Assembly (NCBI GenBank): GCA_026315105.1
Contig: CM048755.1
Coordinates: forward strand, 756,295,301-756,359,300
DNA length: 64,000 nt
Direction of reading: 5' to 3'
Origin: Locusta migratoria
Taxonomy: Eukaryota > Arthropoda > Insecta > Orthoptera > Acrididae
Part shown: piece after piece, positions 43,713 to 55,028 of the stretch
Position numbering within the stretch: the first letter of the stretch is position 1
How the letters are laid out: each line of letters starts with the position of its first letter
Notes under the pieces: model-generated
What the model saw: only the letters and a program-made list of their open reading frames with translations
Databases searched by the model: none
Told to the model about the DNA's origin: nothing
Program-made: the position numbers and the translations under genes

Positions 43713-43914
43713 GCTGGCCGCGGTGGCCGAGGGGACTGAGGCGCTCCAGTCACGGTCTGCACGGCCACTACGGTCGGGGGTTCGAATCCCCCCTCGGGCA
43801 TGGATATTTGTGCCGTCCTTAGTCTTAGGTAGTTCATAAGTAGTTTGTAGGCTTAGGGTCTGGTGACCCCGTAGTTAAGTCCCATAAGTTCAATAAACAT
43901 TTGAACATTTGAAA
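43713..43914 (+). mobile_element. tRNA-derived SINE S6, full-length
   Basis: A 202-bp SINE with A-box (GGTGGCCGAGGGGACTGAGG), B-box (GGGGGTTCGAATCCCC), CTCGGGCATGGATA, body and end ACATTTGAACATTTGAA. The perfect 12-bp duplication CTTTGGGTATAT lies at 43701-43712 and 43915-43926. The 3' hairpin is partly mutated (GGGTCTGGTGACCCCGTAGT then AAGTCCC). It inserted just after the tail of LINE copy D. Confidence 0.95.
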
Positions 43915-44199
43915 CTTTGGGTATATAGCTGGTCGTGATTACAAAAACTATGTGATACATTCATGTGACTGTGATACATTATTTTCTTTATACATTTACA
44001 GTAATTAGATAAAAAATACAAAGAAAAACGTGAAAACGTATCATAAGGAAAATGGAAAGGCAACTTAAAACACCAACTATTTTAAGAAGAGAATAATGGA
44101 AGATAGGAAAGATTGGTTTGAGTGACAGTCTGAAGAATAAGAGTAGAAAGTCCAGGGTGGGAGGCCTCGGAATTTACTTCGAGCCCTGACATACTGGAG

Positions 44200-45270
44200 T
44201 TTTCTCATTTGGAGACTCTTATAATGACTTATATATGTAGGTTACATTCCGCATGTGTTTATATCGTCCTCTGTGTCTGGGCTGTCACCTGTGGAGTAAT
44301 TTGCACTGTTTGCGCTTTCAGTGTCAGATTCATCATAAGTGTTTTGTCTTCTGTTGTGGGCGTTTCGTGTTGCATTAAGTCTTACGTTCTGTGTGTACTC
44401 GTCTTTTTTTCCTAGTGAGACTACGTCCGTCAGCCTCTTAATTATGTCCTATCCGTTCTTATCTGGTATTAGTTCGGTTAGGTCTTTAGTCGTGTCAAAC
44501 ATAGTGTGAGTGTGTGTTTTGTAGGGCTGACAGTGTGTTCTGAGGTCCCAATTTCTCCACACGTACAGTATGAATTGTCACTGAGACCCAAACGTGTGAG
44601 GTGTATAGGGTAGGTGCCCTGTCCCGTTAGGAAGTGGATCATACCCCGGCTGGGATTGATATGACCAATTTGAAGACGTTCCCTTATATTCGGGAAAAAG
44701 TCATAGACACGTCTTCCTTTCTCCCAGTTATCCCATTCCCTTTGCCATGTGTCCATTCTCCATTTAATTAGTTGCCTCCGTTCAGTTATCTCTTGTCCAA
44801 CAAGTTCGTGGACCTTGTCGTATATCCCCGCCTTCAGCCAGTACATAGCAGCTCTTAGTCGTATGGTAAGGTCTATTGGTGGTATTCCCACTACCACGCA
44901 GAGTGCTACGTCTGAGGCAAGTGTTGAAGGCTCCAGTTAGCCTTAATAGGACACTTCTTTGACCTTTCCTAACAGTAACAATGTTGGTCTGTAGTGATAG
45001 ACGCTGTGCCCATGAACTGGCGGCAAAGCAGATTACTGACTCGAAGAGGGCTATGTGGTATGTACGTAGTGTTTGTGTAGGTAGCCTGTACGTTGTTGTG
45101 TTTAGCCTGGCAAGTTTTTGAGTCATCTTGGTGGCCCTGTCGGACGTCAGTCGTATATGTACATCAAAGGTCAAGCGTTCGTCCAATTGGACACCAAGAT
45201 AACGTTTATTGTGTTGTTTGCGTATTTTTATGTTGTTGTATTTTATTATTGGATCCCTGAAAGAGTAGGT
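44200..45270 (-). pseudogene. R1-like LINE ORF2 fragment (RT thumb and C-terminal domain)
   Basis: The minus strand from 45270 reads YSFRDPIIKYNNIKIRK, RYLGVQLDERLTFDVHIRLT and VLLRLTGAFNT. In the next frame (44897-44478) come WQREWDNWEKGRRVYDFFPN, HFLTGQGTYPIHLTRLGL and the Cys/His string CTCGEIGTSEH. The C-terminal 'W...GR..Y.F.P' and 'LTGHG' signature is characteristic of the R1/Loa group. The piece is 5'-truncated at the junction with copy G near 45270. The 3' end is not defined, with only AT-rich sequence down to 43927. It is degenerate. Confidence 0.68.
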
Positions 45271-45651
45271 GTTGACCAAATAAACAATGAAACTACATAT
45301 CACAGCAGAGGAGTGTGGCTGTCTGATCACGATGATAATACAGGATGAGCCAGCCACTCTGCACACACTAAAATCATCCAGTTAAAAACAAGACATATAC
45401 CATAAAAGAGACAATAGGTTAAAGTTATGGAGGGGTGGGGGCCCGAGAAATCGGGAAAATGAGCCCACCACTAAATAGAACAACGGCAATTTGGTGGATC
45501 CTCTCGACGTAAAAGGGGGCCGTGTGTTACTCACGTATGTCCAATACGTAATCTGCAGAGAACAACTGACTCCCTACGAGAGGCTTGCAGGAAGGACCTC
45601 CACGCGGCCGTAGAGGACTTGACTACACGGAGCTTATTTGGCTCCCTTACG

Positions 45652-46410
45652 AGGTTAAGGGGGGAGCAGGGTGAGCAGGGGTGGGAAGTGGTAGCAGGGA
45701 ACAGGGGCCACAGAGAGAGTATAGTTCCTGACAGCTTCACAATTGGCACAAACAACAGATTTGCCTTGCTACCACAATCAAGTGAGGAAGAGGCTCCTTT
45801 AGAAGTAGGTGCAGTTAGGAAGCAACACACTTTCACAAGGAAACCAACGTTTTCAAAAAAAGTAGATAGTAGGAGGGAAGTTCTGTTAGGAAGTAGTCAT
45901 GGAAGAGGTGTGGGCCAGATTTTGCAGGAAAAACTAGGTGACAGGTACCAGGTCACAAACATTTTCAAGCCCAGAGCAGGTCTAAGCCAGGTGGTAGAGA
46001 ATATAGGTTCCTTGTGTAAGGGTTTCACAAAACAGGATCATGTTGTTATAGTGGGTGGGGTGGGAAACAGCATTGATAGGGATCAGGGCTACAATATTGA
46101 GTATGACCTGGTTAAAATAGCTTCTGCAACGACCCAGACAAATGTTGGATTGTTGCCTGCTTTCATGCGGCATGATCAACCCCAATTGAACCGCTCCGTC
46201 AGGAGAGTCAATATGGAGATTGATCAACTGCTTAGGGCGGCCACTCTGTCGGACATAGGTTTGGTTCCTGTGGATGCTATTGATAGGTGGGATTTCACTA
46301 GACATGGCCTGCATCTCAATAGGAAAGGGAAGGGTAAACTAGCTGGGTTGATAGCAAAATCCTTAAGGGGGGACACTGCAATTCATGAAGGTACGTCTTT
46401 TTTAGGCTAA
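45652..46410 (+). pseudogene. K2 ORF1 with SGNH-hydrolase-like domain (5'-truncated)
   Basis: Open for about 250 codons to TAA 46408-46410, but without a credible ATG at its start, which suggests 5' truncation. TNNRFALLPQSSEEEAP corresponds to the block before the esterase domain (ANRIEALP in K1). The SGNH blocks are LLGSSHGRGV (nucleophile Ser), VVIVGGVGNSID (block III, Asn) and RHGLHLNRKGKGKLA (catalytic His). Such esterase-like ORF1 proteins are known from CR1-type LINEs. The open frame has no internal stop, so decay here is less than in K1. Whether any enzyme activity exists is unknown. Confidence 0.72.
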
Positions 46411-46415
46411 GATCA

Positions 46416-49050
46416 GTGTCCAGTGAGAAGCTCAGGCAGGCAGGTGCTAAAAATGTTGAAAAAACAAATATTTCTCAGAAAAGTAAAGTAAAAAATAATG
46501 TTAGCATATTTCACCAGAATATTGGGGGACTAAAGAATAAAATAGATGAGCTTTTAGTTTGTTTAGATGGTATAGAAACTGATGATGTAATAGATATACT
46601 ATGCCTGTCTGAGCATCACATTGTCACTGGTATGGAAAATGTGAATGTCAGTGGATATAAATTAGTCTCAAATGTAAGTAGAGATAATAAGATAAGAGGA
46701 GGAGTTGCCATATATGCCAAAAGCTATCACAGTGTAAAAAATTTAGAAACAAAAAAGTTTTGTGTAGAGCAGCATATTGAAGCATATGCCTGCCAGCTTA
46801 AACTTAATGATGATTATCTTATAATTGTAACAGTATATAGGTCCCCTTCAGGGAACTTTCAGTTATTTCTGGAAAACTTGGATGCCTTGTTGTGCTATCT
46901 GTCAGATAGGGGGAAGCAAATTATTATTTGTGGTGATTTCAATGTAGATTCACTGAAAGAGTGTAATAGGAAGAAAGACCTGGAAGTCTTACTTGGGTCA
47001 TTCAATCTGACATCCGTTATTGTATTTCCTACTCGGGTAGTAAAGGACAGCAGTACATTGATAGATAACTTTTTATAGACCAAGATAAGTTTAACAACAT
47101 AAATGCTTGTCCCATTGAGAATGGTCTTTCGGATCATGGTGCACAACTAGTAACAGTATATGAAATAGCTCCGTTCAGTAATTCGAAACTGTCCACCAGA
47201 ATTGTGCGCCCGATTAATGACTTAACAACTACAAATTTCAAAGAAAGTCTACAGCAGTTAGACTTCAGGTTTACAAGGAACCTGATGTTAATTTAAAATA
47301 TAATTTATTCCACGATACATTTGTAAGGGTATTTGATAACTGTTTCCCCAAGAAATTAGTAAAGTTTAATTCTAAGAAACCATGCAAAAAACCATGGCTT
47401 ACTAAAGGTATAAAAATATCGTGTAACCGAAAAAGGGAACTATATCTGTCCGCAAGAAAGAGTAATAACCCAGAAACAATAAAATATTATAAAAGCTACT
47501 GTGCTACATTACGAAAAGTTATTAAAAAAATCAAGAAGCATGTGCATCATGTCTGAGATTAGCTCCTCTGATAATAAAATTAAAACAATTTGGAATATTA
47601 TTAAAAGGGAGACAGGGCAACCAAGACCAGAGGAAGAAGGTATTACCATCAAAACAAATGAAAACTTTATCAACAAGAAGTCAGAAGTTGAAAACATTTT
47701 TAATGATTACTTTTTAAATGTTGTGGAGAAAATAGGATCTAAATGTTCATCAGAAGGAGCAAGGCAATTAATGGAAGAGGCCATACCCACACAATTTGAT
47801 ACAATTGAAATTCCACCCACCTCACCTTCAGAAATTAGGAAAATAATAAACTCTCTGAAGAGTAAACGGTCATATGGAATTGATGGCATTTCCAGCAGGG
47901 TATTACAAACTTGTTCCCAGGAGATAAGTAGGATTCTCAGTCATATTTGTAATAGCTCATTAAAGCAGGGTATTTTCCCAGATAGACTGAAATATGCTAT
48001 CGTTAAACCTTTGCATAAAAAAGGTCACGATGTCAACAACTACCGGCCCATCTCACTTCTGACAGCTTTATCAAAGATTTTTGAAAAAGTTATGTATTCT
48101 CGAGTTACTTCACATATTAGTATAAATAAAGTTCTAACAAAATGTCAGTTTGGTTTTCAAAAAAGCTTTTCAACTGAAAATGCTATATATACCTTCACTG
48201 TTGAAATATTAAATGCTTTGAATAACCGGACATCACCAGTAGGGATTTTTTGTGATCTTTCAAAGGCTTTTCTTCTAGACAAGCTTAAGTATTGTGGTAT
48301 GAGTGGGACAGTGCACAAATGGTTTAAATCATAATTAACTGGAAGAGTGCAGAAAGTTGAAATAAGCAGTTCACATGATATAGATGAAACAATTAATTCT
48401 TCTAACTGGGGAGCTATCAAAAATGGGTCTCACAAGGTTCGGTCTTGGGTCCTATGCTGTTCTTAATGACTTGCCATTCTACTTTCACGAAGATGCTAAG
48501 CTAGTACTTTTTGCTGACGTTACAAGTATAGCTATCACACCTGACAAACAGGAATTAACTGATGAAATTGTAAATGATATCTTCCAGAAATTCATTAAGT
48601 GGTTCTCTACAAATGGACTCTCATTAAACTTTGATAAAACCCAGTATATACAGTTTCATACAGTAAATGGCATGACACCATTAATAAATTTAGACTTTGA
48701 ACATAAATCTGTAGCTAAGGTAGAATATTCAAAATTTTTACGTGTTTGCATTGACGAGTGACTGAATTGGAAGAAACATATTGAAGATCTCCTGAAACGT
48801 CTAAGTTCAGCTACTTACGCTATCAGAGTCATTGCAAAATTTGGTGATATAAATCTCAGTAAATTAGCTTACTACGCCTATTTTCATTCACTGCTTTCAT
48901 ATGGGATCATATTCTGGGGCAATTCAACATAGAGTAAAAAAAGTATTCATTGCACAAAAGCGTGTAATCAGAATAATTGCTGGAGCCCACCCAAGAGCAT
49001 CCTGCAGACATTTATTTAGGGATCTAGGGATACTCACTGTAGCTTCACAA
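46416..49050 (+). pseudogene. K2 ORF2 remnant: endonuclease and reverse transcriptase
   Basis: 46416-47078 reads as an APE endonuclease: VSIFHQNIGGLKNKIDELLV, LCLSEHHI (catalytic Glu), VTVYRSPSGN, IICGDFNVDSL. A frame loss near 47078 precedes the SDH block (GLSDHGAQL, 47128-47146). From 47501 the RT reads KRSYGIDGISSRVLQ, NNYRPISLLTALSKIFEKVM and GIFCDLSKAF; several residues after AFD are missing. Near 48510 the catalytic block is FADVTSIAI instead of FADDTSI, losing the second Asp. The C-terminal RT part continues to about 48930. There is no RNase H. Stops and frameshifts make it inactive. Confidence 0.75.
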
Positions 49051-52000
49051 TATATATATATTCACTCATGAAATTTGTTATTAACAATCCGACCCAATTC
49101 AAAAGTAATAGCAGTGTGCATAGCTACAACACTAGGAGAAAGGATGATATTCACTATGCAAGGTTAAATCTAACTTTGGCTCAAAAGGGGTGAATTATGC
49201 TGCCACAAAAGTCTTTGGTCACTTACCAAGTAGCATCAAAAGTCTGACAGATAGCAAACTAGTATTTAAAAAGAAATTAAAGGAATTTCTGAATGGCAAC
49301 TCCTTCTACAATGTAGATGAATTTTTAGATAAAACTTTAAAAAAAATTATATAAAATAAAAAAAAATTAAACAAAAAAAATCTTAAAATATAGATTGTCA
49401 AGTATAGACAAAATTTACTAAACTGACACGTTCCACATCATTACGAAATGTCGTATACATGATCTAAGGAACAAGTATTAATCTAATGTAATCTAATGTT
49501 TATAGCAGCCCATTCCGAGTTCCAAAGACCTTGCGGATCATTTCCAGTCGAAGATCCAAGTCCTGGAGACCAATCTTCAAGGGCCGTGACGTGGTAGCCT
49601 GCTTGGACAGACGATCGTCTCTTTCGTTACACAGAATGCCAATATGGCCTGGGTTCCAAACGAAATCCACAGAACAGCCTGACTCGCCATGGGTGACAGC
49701 GTATTGAATAGATCGCACGAAGTGGTGCTTTGGTAGAAACTGGTCTAGGGCTTGCAAGCCATTCAGGAAGAGACTACAGGTAAGTGTGGTCTCCCTGGGG
49801 CAGGCTCGGAAATGTCAAAGAGCGTGAGAGATAGCCACCAGCTCAGCTGTAAAAACATTACTCCCACAGGTTAAGGAATGCTGCTCAGCGTGATCATCAT
49901 GAACATAAGCTACAAGGGAACCGTCTGTGTATACTAATTCTGGATCATGGAACGAATCAATGAGTGCCTGGAACTGGCGGCAGAGGGTCATTGGTCAAAC
50001 AGAGGCTTTCGTGTTACTGGACTAGTTTAACTGAAGCTGTAGGTGAGGAATAGACCTTGGAGGAGTATGGGAAGGGTAGTGAAAAGTGGGAGCGATAGGG
50101 AAAGATTCAAGGGACGAAAGAAGGGAACGAACACGAACCGAAATCGGGAGACCTGACCTTGGACGTCGTCGTGGGGAAGGGAGGACGGCAGCTGGGAAGA
50201 GAAGCCTGTGATTTGGGTGGTCAGGTGAGGCGTGAATACAGGCAACGTAAGAAGCCAGTATCTGCTGACGGCGGATTCGCAGGGGAGGAACCCCAGATTC
50301 AGAAAGAAGACTTGTCACTGGACTCATGCGGAAGGCCCCTTTCGCCAAACGGACACTACTATGATGAACTGGATCCAAGACATGCAATGCAGAAGGGGCC
50401 ACAGAATCGTATACCAGGCTGCCATAATCCATATGTGACAGTTGCAGGAGCGATGGAAGGGCGGCTCCCCAGACGATATAGCTGTGGCAGTAAAGAATGT
50501 TCAAGTGACTCCAACACTTCTTCCGTAGCTGTTGAAGGTGTGGGGCCCATGTGAGCCTGGCATCGAACAGCATGCCTAAGAAGGAGTGCGTTCAACGTGT
50601 AGCAAGTAATTGCCCAAATACAGTTCGCGGTCTGGATGCACTACCTGACGGCGACAGAAGTGCATGACCCAGGTTTTGGAGGCAGAGAACTGGAACCCAT
50701 GTACCGAGGCCCAGGACTGAGCTTTTATGATCGCATCCTGCAGACACCTTTCAGCGACTCCCATGCCAGTGGAGCTGAAGTATAGGCAGCAGTCATCAGC
50801 TTAGAGTGAAGAAGAAACTGATGACCCCACTGCCACATCAAGGCCGTCGATAATGACCAAAAAGAGAGGAACACTAAGAACAGAGCCCTGTGGGACACCA
50901 TTCGCCTGTATGAGGGGTGAGCTAAGGGAGGTACCAACACGAACATAGAAAGAGCGATGTGAAAGGAAGTTCTGAATAAAAAGCAGGAGTGGGCTCCACA
51001 AGCATCAACCGTGCAATGTAGCCAGAATATGGTGGCACCAGGTGGTGTCATATGCCTTCTGGAGGAAGAAAAAATGGCAGCAAGGTGCTCAGGCCTAGCA
51101 AATGCCACACACCTGGCAGACTCTTGAGCCACTAGGTTATCAACAGCGGAGCGGCTTTGGCGCAAACCTCCCTGTTGCGGGGACAACAGACCCTGGTTCA
51201 AGTTCAAGGTGGTTCAAGTATCCACAAGATCCACCAACTCACATTATGTTCGAAAAGCTTGCAGAGAACGTTGGTGAGGCTGATCGGGTGGTAACTATCA
51301 GCCACCTGTGGATCAGCACCAGGTTTCATCACTGGGATAATGATGCTTTCCTGCCATTTTGACGGAAAAGCACCCTCTGCCCATAGATGGTTGAACAGAG
51401 CGAGAAGGTGGTGTTGGAACCCTGCTCAAAGGTGACGAACTGACTGTGGATCCTATCCGATCCCAGAGAGGTATCAGGGCATGCGACAAGGGCAGTTTGG
51501 AATTCCCACTTACTGAATGGGGAATTACATGTTTCTTCAGGGCACATATGGAAGGAAAGCTTTCACTGTTCGACCCGCTCTTTGAGTGCATGGAAGTTTG
51601 GCCTGTAAGCTGGACTTGGAGCGTTGCAAGCCTAATAGTCCGCCTTGTGGTCAGCGATAGCAGTTAGATCTGTGCATACAGTACCCCAAAGGTGTTGGCT
51701 GGGGATCACTGCTGGTAGATGGTGCCCAAACAGGCGCCTAACCTGGGACCACACCAGAGATGGGGAGGCGCGAGAGCCGATGCTGCCGACATACTTCTCC
51801 CAACACTCCTGCTTACTCTGCCGAATGAGCTATCGAGTTCGGGACTGGTGCCGTTTAAAGGCACTCAGGCTTTCGATGGTGGGATGGCGGCGGTGGCGGC
51901 GGAGTGCCAGCCGACGGTTCCAGATGGCCTCAGCGATTTCTGGCGTTCTCCAGGGCACGGACATAAGCCGAGGGGAGCCAGAAGTGGTGGGAACAGTTGC

Positions 52001-52935
52001 CTCAGCGGCGGAAACTATGGCACCAGTCACCTGATGAACCGCCATGTCCATGTCAGCTGGCAGTGGAACAGGAACCTTAGGAACCATAGGAGCTGCCAAT
52101 CAACTCTATGGAGACGCCATTGAGGCGGGCGGCCCGCAGATTGAAAATGCAGGATTACAAAAGGATAGGAAAATGGTCGCTACCACAAAGGTCATCATGG
52201 ACCCTCCATCGGAAATGCGGGAGCAGGCTCGGGCTATATACAAAGATCTATCGCCGAGTATGTGCCTTTTGCCAAGCAAAAATGCGTTGGTGTGCCACAG
52301 TTTAGTAGTCAGATATCTCACTGTGACAAAAGCGTTTCTACATCCCTGCCGCAGCCTGTTGTCTGCGTTCCACCCCACAATGGGAGGTGGGCATCAAAAG
52401 GAGAAATAGTTGGAATAGATAGAAGATCAATGCAGCAATGTCGGTGAGAAAAAGACAGCCCCATCCGGGGGAAGGTAGATAGAGCAGATGGTGAATTGCT
52501 GCATCGCCTGGATTCGCACATCAACTGCCTCTAGGGTCGTGTGGAGAGACACAGCAGCACTGGAGACGGTCACGAGAAAGTAGACACAAATACCTCCTGA
52601 TGCTGTGTCAAATGCAGTCTGGTTTTTGTAGTAGCCCCGATAGCTGCGTAGGGCCGAGATCCGCTGCGCACAGAACCATGATTTCTGCAGTGCAAAGGGA
52701 AGTGGCACAACAACTGCTGCAATCCCACTAGCCGGTTCAAAGAGTCGCCGCAATTCCATTGTAGAATACTTGGACTCTGGGCTGAAAAACCATAATAAAA
52801 GACGAGGAACATGTCTGCTGCCAACTGTTCAGAAGGGAACGTCTTAGGATCACAGGTCGTCGCATTAAATTCTGTTCTGCCACGCTTAGAGACAACGGTT
52901 TGGCGTCCGCCAACGCGATTACGAGCTCGTTTCAT

Positions 52936-53559
52936 CGTGGTCTTACGAGCAGCTAGGGAACTATACGTCCACCCAGGCAGAGCCCGCTTGCCTGCGTAAG
53001 CCTATACAACCGAGTTGCGGCAGGTTCCTCATACGTTGCCCGCTAGCGACTGTTCAACCTGAACAGCCATACATATCCTCGACACGTAGCAGACCTTGAG
53101 ATGCAGGTGTTTCTTTTTATAGCCTCGGCGGAGTAGCTGTTCGTACTGGGGCGCACAGCGCGCACCCGTTTGCCGTCAGGCGTTCAAGTCCCCCTTCGGG
53201 CATGAGTATTTGTGTTGTCCTTAGGTTAGTTTACCTAGGTTTAAGTAGTTTGTAAGCTACGGACTGATGACCACGACGTTTGGTCCGATAGAATTACAAA
53301 CATTTGAACTTTTTTTATTCTATTTATTTATTTTTTTATAGACGTTTGTACCGTCCTCGCGACCCGGGCGATTAAGCCAAGATCTGAATCTCTGAGCTCT
53401 GAATCGTACAACGTTCCACTGTCGCGCCATACGGTAGTTGTTTAAGCACGCACAGAGCTTACGGTGTGGAGGACTCTTGGCGGACGCATTCTCCAGCTCA
53501 GGACCTCGAGTTCGGCAAGCCCGTACTCAGCAAATTAATGCTGAGCCCCTGGGGGGGGG
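52936..53559 (-). promoter_or_regulatory. Structured 5' leader of copy G, split by SINE S7
   Basis: On the minus strand, CAGGGGCTCAGCATTAATTT opens the leader and TGCCTGGGTGGACGTATAGT closes it before ORF1. The SINE S7 interrupts it within the A-rich TATA-like stretch. The sequence is more diverged than in the other leaders. Confidence 0.6.
53123..53332 (+). mobile_element. tRNA-derived SINE S7, inserted in the leader of copy G
   Basis: tRNA-like head (GGCGGAGTAGCTGTTCGTAC; B-box GGCGTTCAAGTCCCC), TTCGGGCATGAGTATTTGTG, body with GTCCTTAGGTTAGTTTACCT, hairpin GGACTGATGACC...GTTTGGTCC and end ACAAACATTTGAAC, followed by a T-rich stretch. TTTTTATAG occurs at 53114-53122 and 53333-53341 as a likely target duplication. 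Confidence 0.85.
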
Positions 53560-54231
53560 TTATGTTTCAGTGGTTGTCTTGCCGTAAATAGCTAAGAAAA
53601 CTGCGCAGTCGTCAAGAGACACTACTTCTCGATTCACTGTGTTTCCAGCAAATAGGCTCATCATGTTTCTGGCCCTCCTAAATGTTAATGTAATTTACGG
53701 CAAGTGGTTCTTGTTTTGTTCGAAGTGAAAAATTCTCATACCATAAATCAAAATTTTATTATGTATAACATGTGAAAGTACGGTGAAAAGCATTCATTCA
53801 ATTCAAGTTTACAACAATAAGGAGATTGTTTGTCTTGAAATGAATATGTTTGTGTTAATAAGTACACGGTTCTTCATGGCAACATAGCGGTAGTCTGAAA
53901 CTTGGAGGTTGCCATCTATTTTATTTATTATCTTTATTTGTTCAGTGGTATTAGTGTATCGTCAATGTACCATGTAACATATGTAAATCTTGTAAAAAAA
54001 TACTGTAAGTTCCGTGGATGAAATGGTCCATTCATACGATCCGGCGGTGGTCGAATCGTGGCAGATGTTAGGGCTTTAGTCGGAAAGTAAATAAACGATT
54101 CATCACATCATAGAAGGCAGATGATGTATCAAGAGATCGACGCAGAAGACAGAATAGATGGGAATTAAAGTCTTCCGATTAACTAGAACTGTTTTGATGT
54201 AGCCTAGTTCTCAAAATATTCAGTTATTCAC
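53560..54231. other. Intergenic, nothing recognised
   Basis: AT-rich sequence upstream of copy G (on its strand). No supported feature. Confidence 0.5.
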
Positions 54232-54422
54232 TAAAAAATGTTCAAATGTTTGTAAACCTCTTGGACCAAACTGCTATAGTCATCAATCCCTAGACTTACA
54301 AACTACTGAAACTAAGTTACACTAAAGAGCACACACATACCCATGCCCGAGGGAGGACTCAAACCTCCGACTGCGTTCTCCGCAACAAGGCGTCTTAGAC
54401 CACCCGGCTACTCCTCCGCGGC
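54232..54422 (-). mobile_element. tRNA-derived SINE S8, full-length
   Basis: The minus strand reads a tRNA-like head (GCGGAGGAGTAGCCGGGTGG; B-box GGAGGTTTGAGTCC), CTCGGGCATGGGTATGTGTG, body and ACAAACATTTGAAC end. The perfect 10-bp duplication AGTTATTCAC (54222-54231 and 54423-54432) flanks it. Confidence 0.92.
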
Positions 54423-54633
54423 AGTTATTCACCAAGCTCTATATAAGGTGTTATACCCATTTTTTAAATAATGCATTTCTTCTTACTTTTATCTTTATCT
54501 GTTTAGTAAGCTGTATGATTAAATTATGCGGTTCATCGTAGCGTAGCTCCGCAAGTACTTTCAGGTTTGGCAGCGGTATCCTACCTTCGTTTCTTCAAAT
54601 ACTGTAAATTACACGAATTAAAAACCTCTACGT

Positions 54634-55028
54634 CCCTCAGGGGCTCAGCATTAATTTGCTCGGTAAGGGCTTGGCGAACCCGAGGTCCTGAGCTGTGGGC
54701 TGTGTCGCGCCAACAGTCCGCTACACCGTAAGCTCTGTGCGTGCCTCAACGACCATCGTTCGGCGCGACGGTGGAACGTTGTATGTTTCAGAGCCCGGGG
54801 ATCTTGGTTTAATCGCCCGGGTCGCGAGGACAGTACAAACCTCTATAAAAAAAACCTAAATCTCAAGGTGTGCTACGTGCCGAGGAGATGCATGGCTGTT
54901 GAGGTTGAACAGTCGTTAGCGAGCAACCTCTGAGGAACCTGCCGCACCTCAGATGTAAAAGGCTTACCCAGGCAAGCGGGGCTCTGCCTGGGTGGACCTT
55001 CAGTTCCCTAGCTGCTCGTGGGACCAGG
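54634..55028 (+). promoter_or_regulatory. Structured 5' leader of copy H
   Basis: A 395-bp leader with CCCTCAGGGG at its start, a weakened second hairpin (CTCAGCA/TGCTCGG), CTATAAAAAAAA, and a perfect ACCCAGGCA/TGCCTGGGT. By eye it has about 20 differences from copy E over its length. Confidence 0.65.

Larger units (their letters stand above)
45652..49499 (+). mobile_element. CR1-superfamily-like LINE K2, inserted in copy G
   Basis: A plus-strand LINE with an SGNH-type ORF1 and an ORF2, ending at a 3' terminus with tandem AATCTAATGTAATCTAATG (49480-49499). On both sides the minus strand is copy G ORF2, the two sides being adjacent in intact copies, so K2 inserted into G. No clear target duplication was seen. 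The 5' end lacks an ORF1 start codon, so K2 is probably 5'-truncated. Confidence 0.78.
45460..52935 (-). pseudogene. Deleted ORF1-ORF2 fusion remnant of copy G, interrupted by K2
   Basis: The minus-strand frame from ATG 52935 reads MKRARNRVGGRQTVVSKRGR... to DPKTFPS, the first ~37 residues of ORF1. It then jumps straight to the region before ORF2 and PSILQWNCGD. About 1.4 kb, with the rest of ORF1 including all knuckles, is gone. ORF2 remains follow in shifting frames: YRGYYKN, SIYLPPDGAV, ADDCCLYFSS (about 50760-50800), VFDARLTW-like (LLFDARLTWAPHL) and WNPGHIGILCNERDDRL (49500-49757). The part beyond K2 (45650-45530) reads EPNKLRVVKSSTAAW and VVLCRLRIGHT. Non-coding. Confidence 0.82.
45271..53559 (-). 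mobile_element. LINE family I, copy G, carrying K2 and a SINE
   Basis: A minus-strand copy whose leader starts at 53559 (CAGGGGCTCAGCATTAAT on the minus strand) and whose 3' UTR breaks off at about 45271. LINE K2 fills 45652-49499, inside G's ORF2 RNase H/C-terminal part, and SINE S7 sits in its leader. A large internal deletion joins ORF1 to ORF2, and another removes the end of ORF2. The 3'-UTR hairpin persists as TGGCTGTCT/AGCCAGCCA (45316-45324/45348-45356). The terminal hairpin and (CAA)n tail are missing, replaced by the R1-like fragment. It groups with B and C. Confidence 0.85.
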
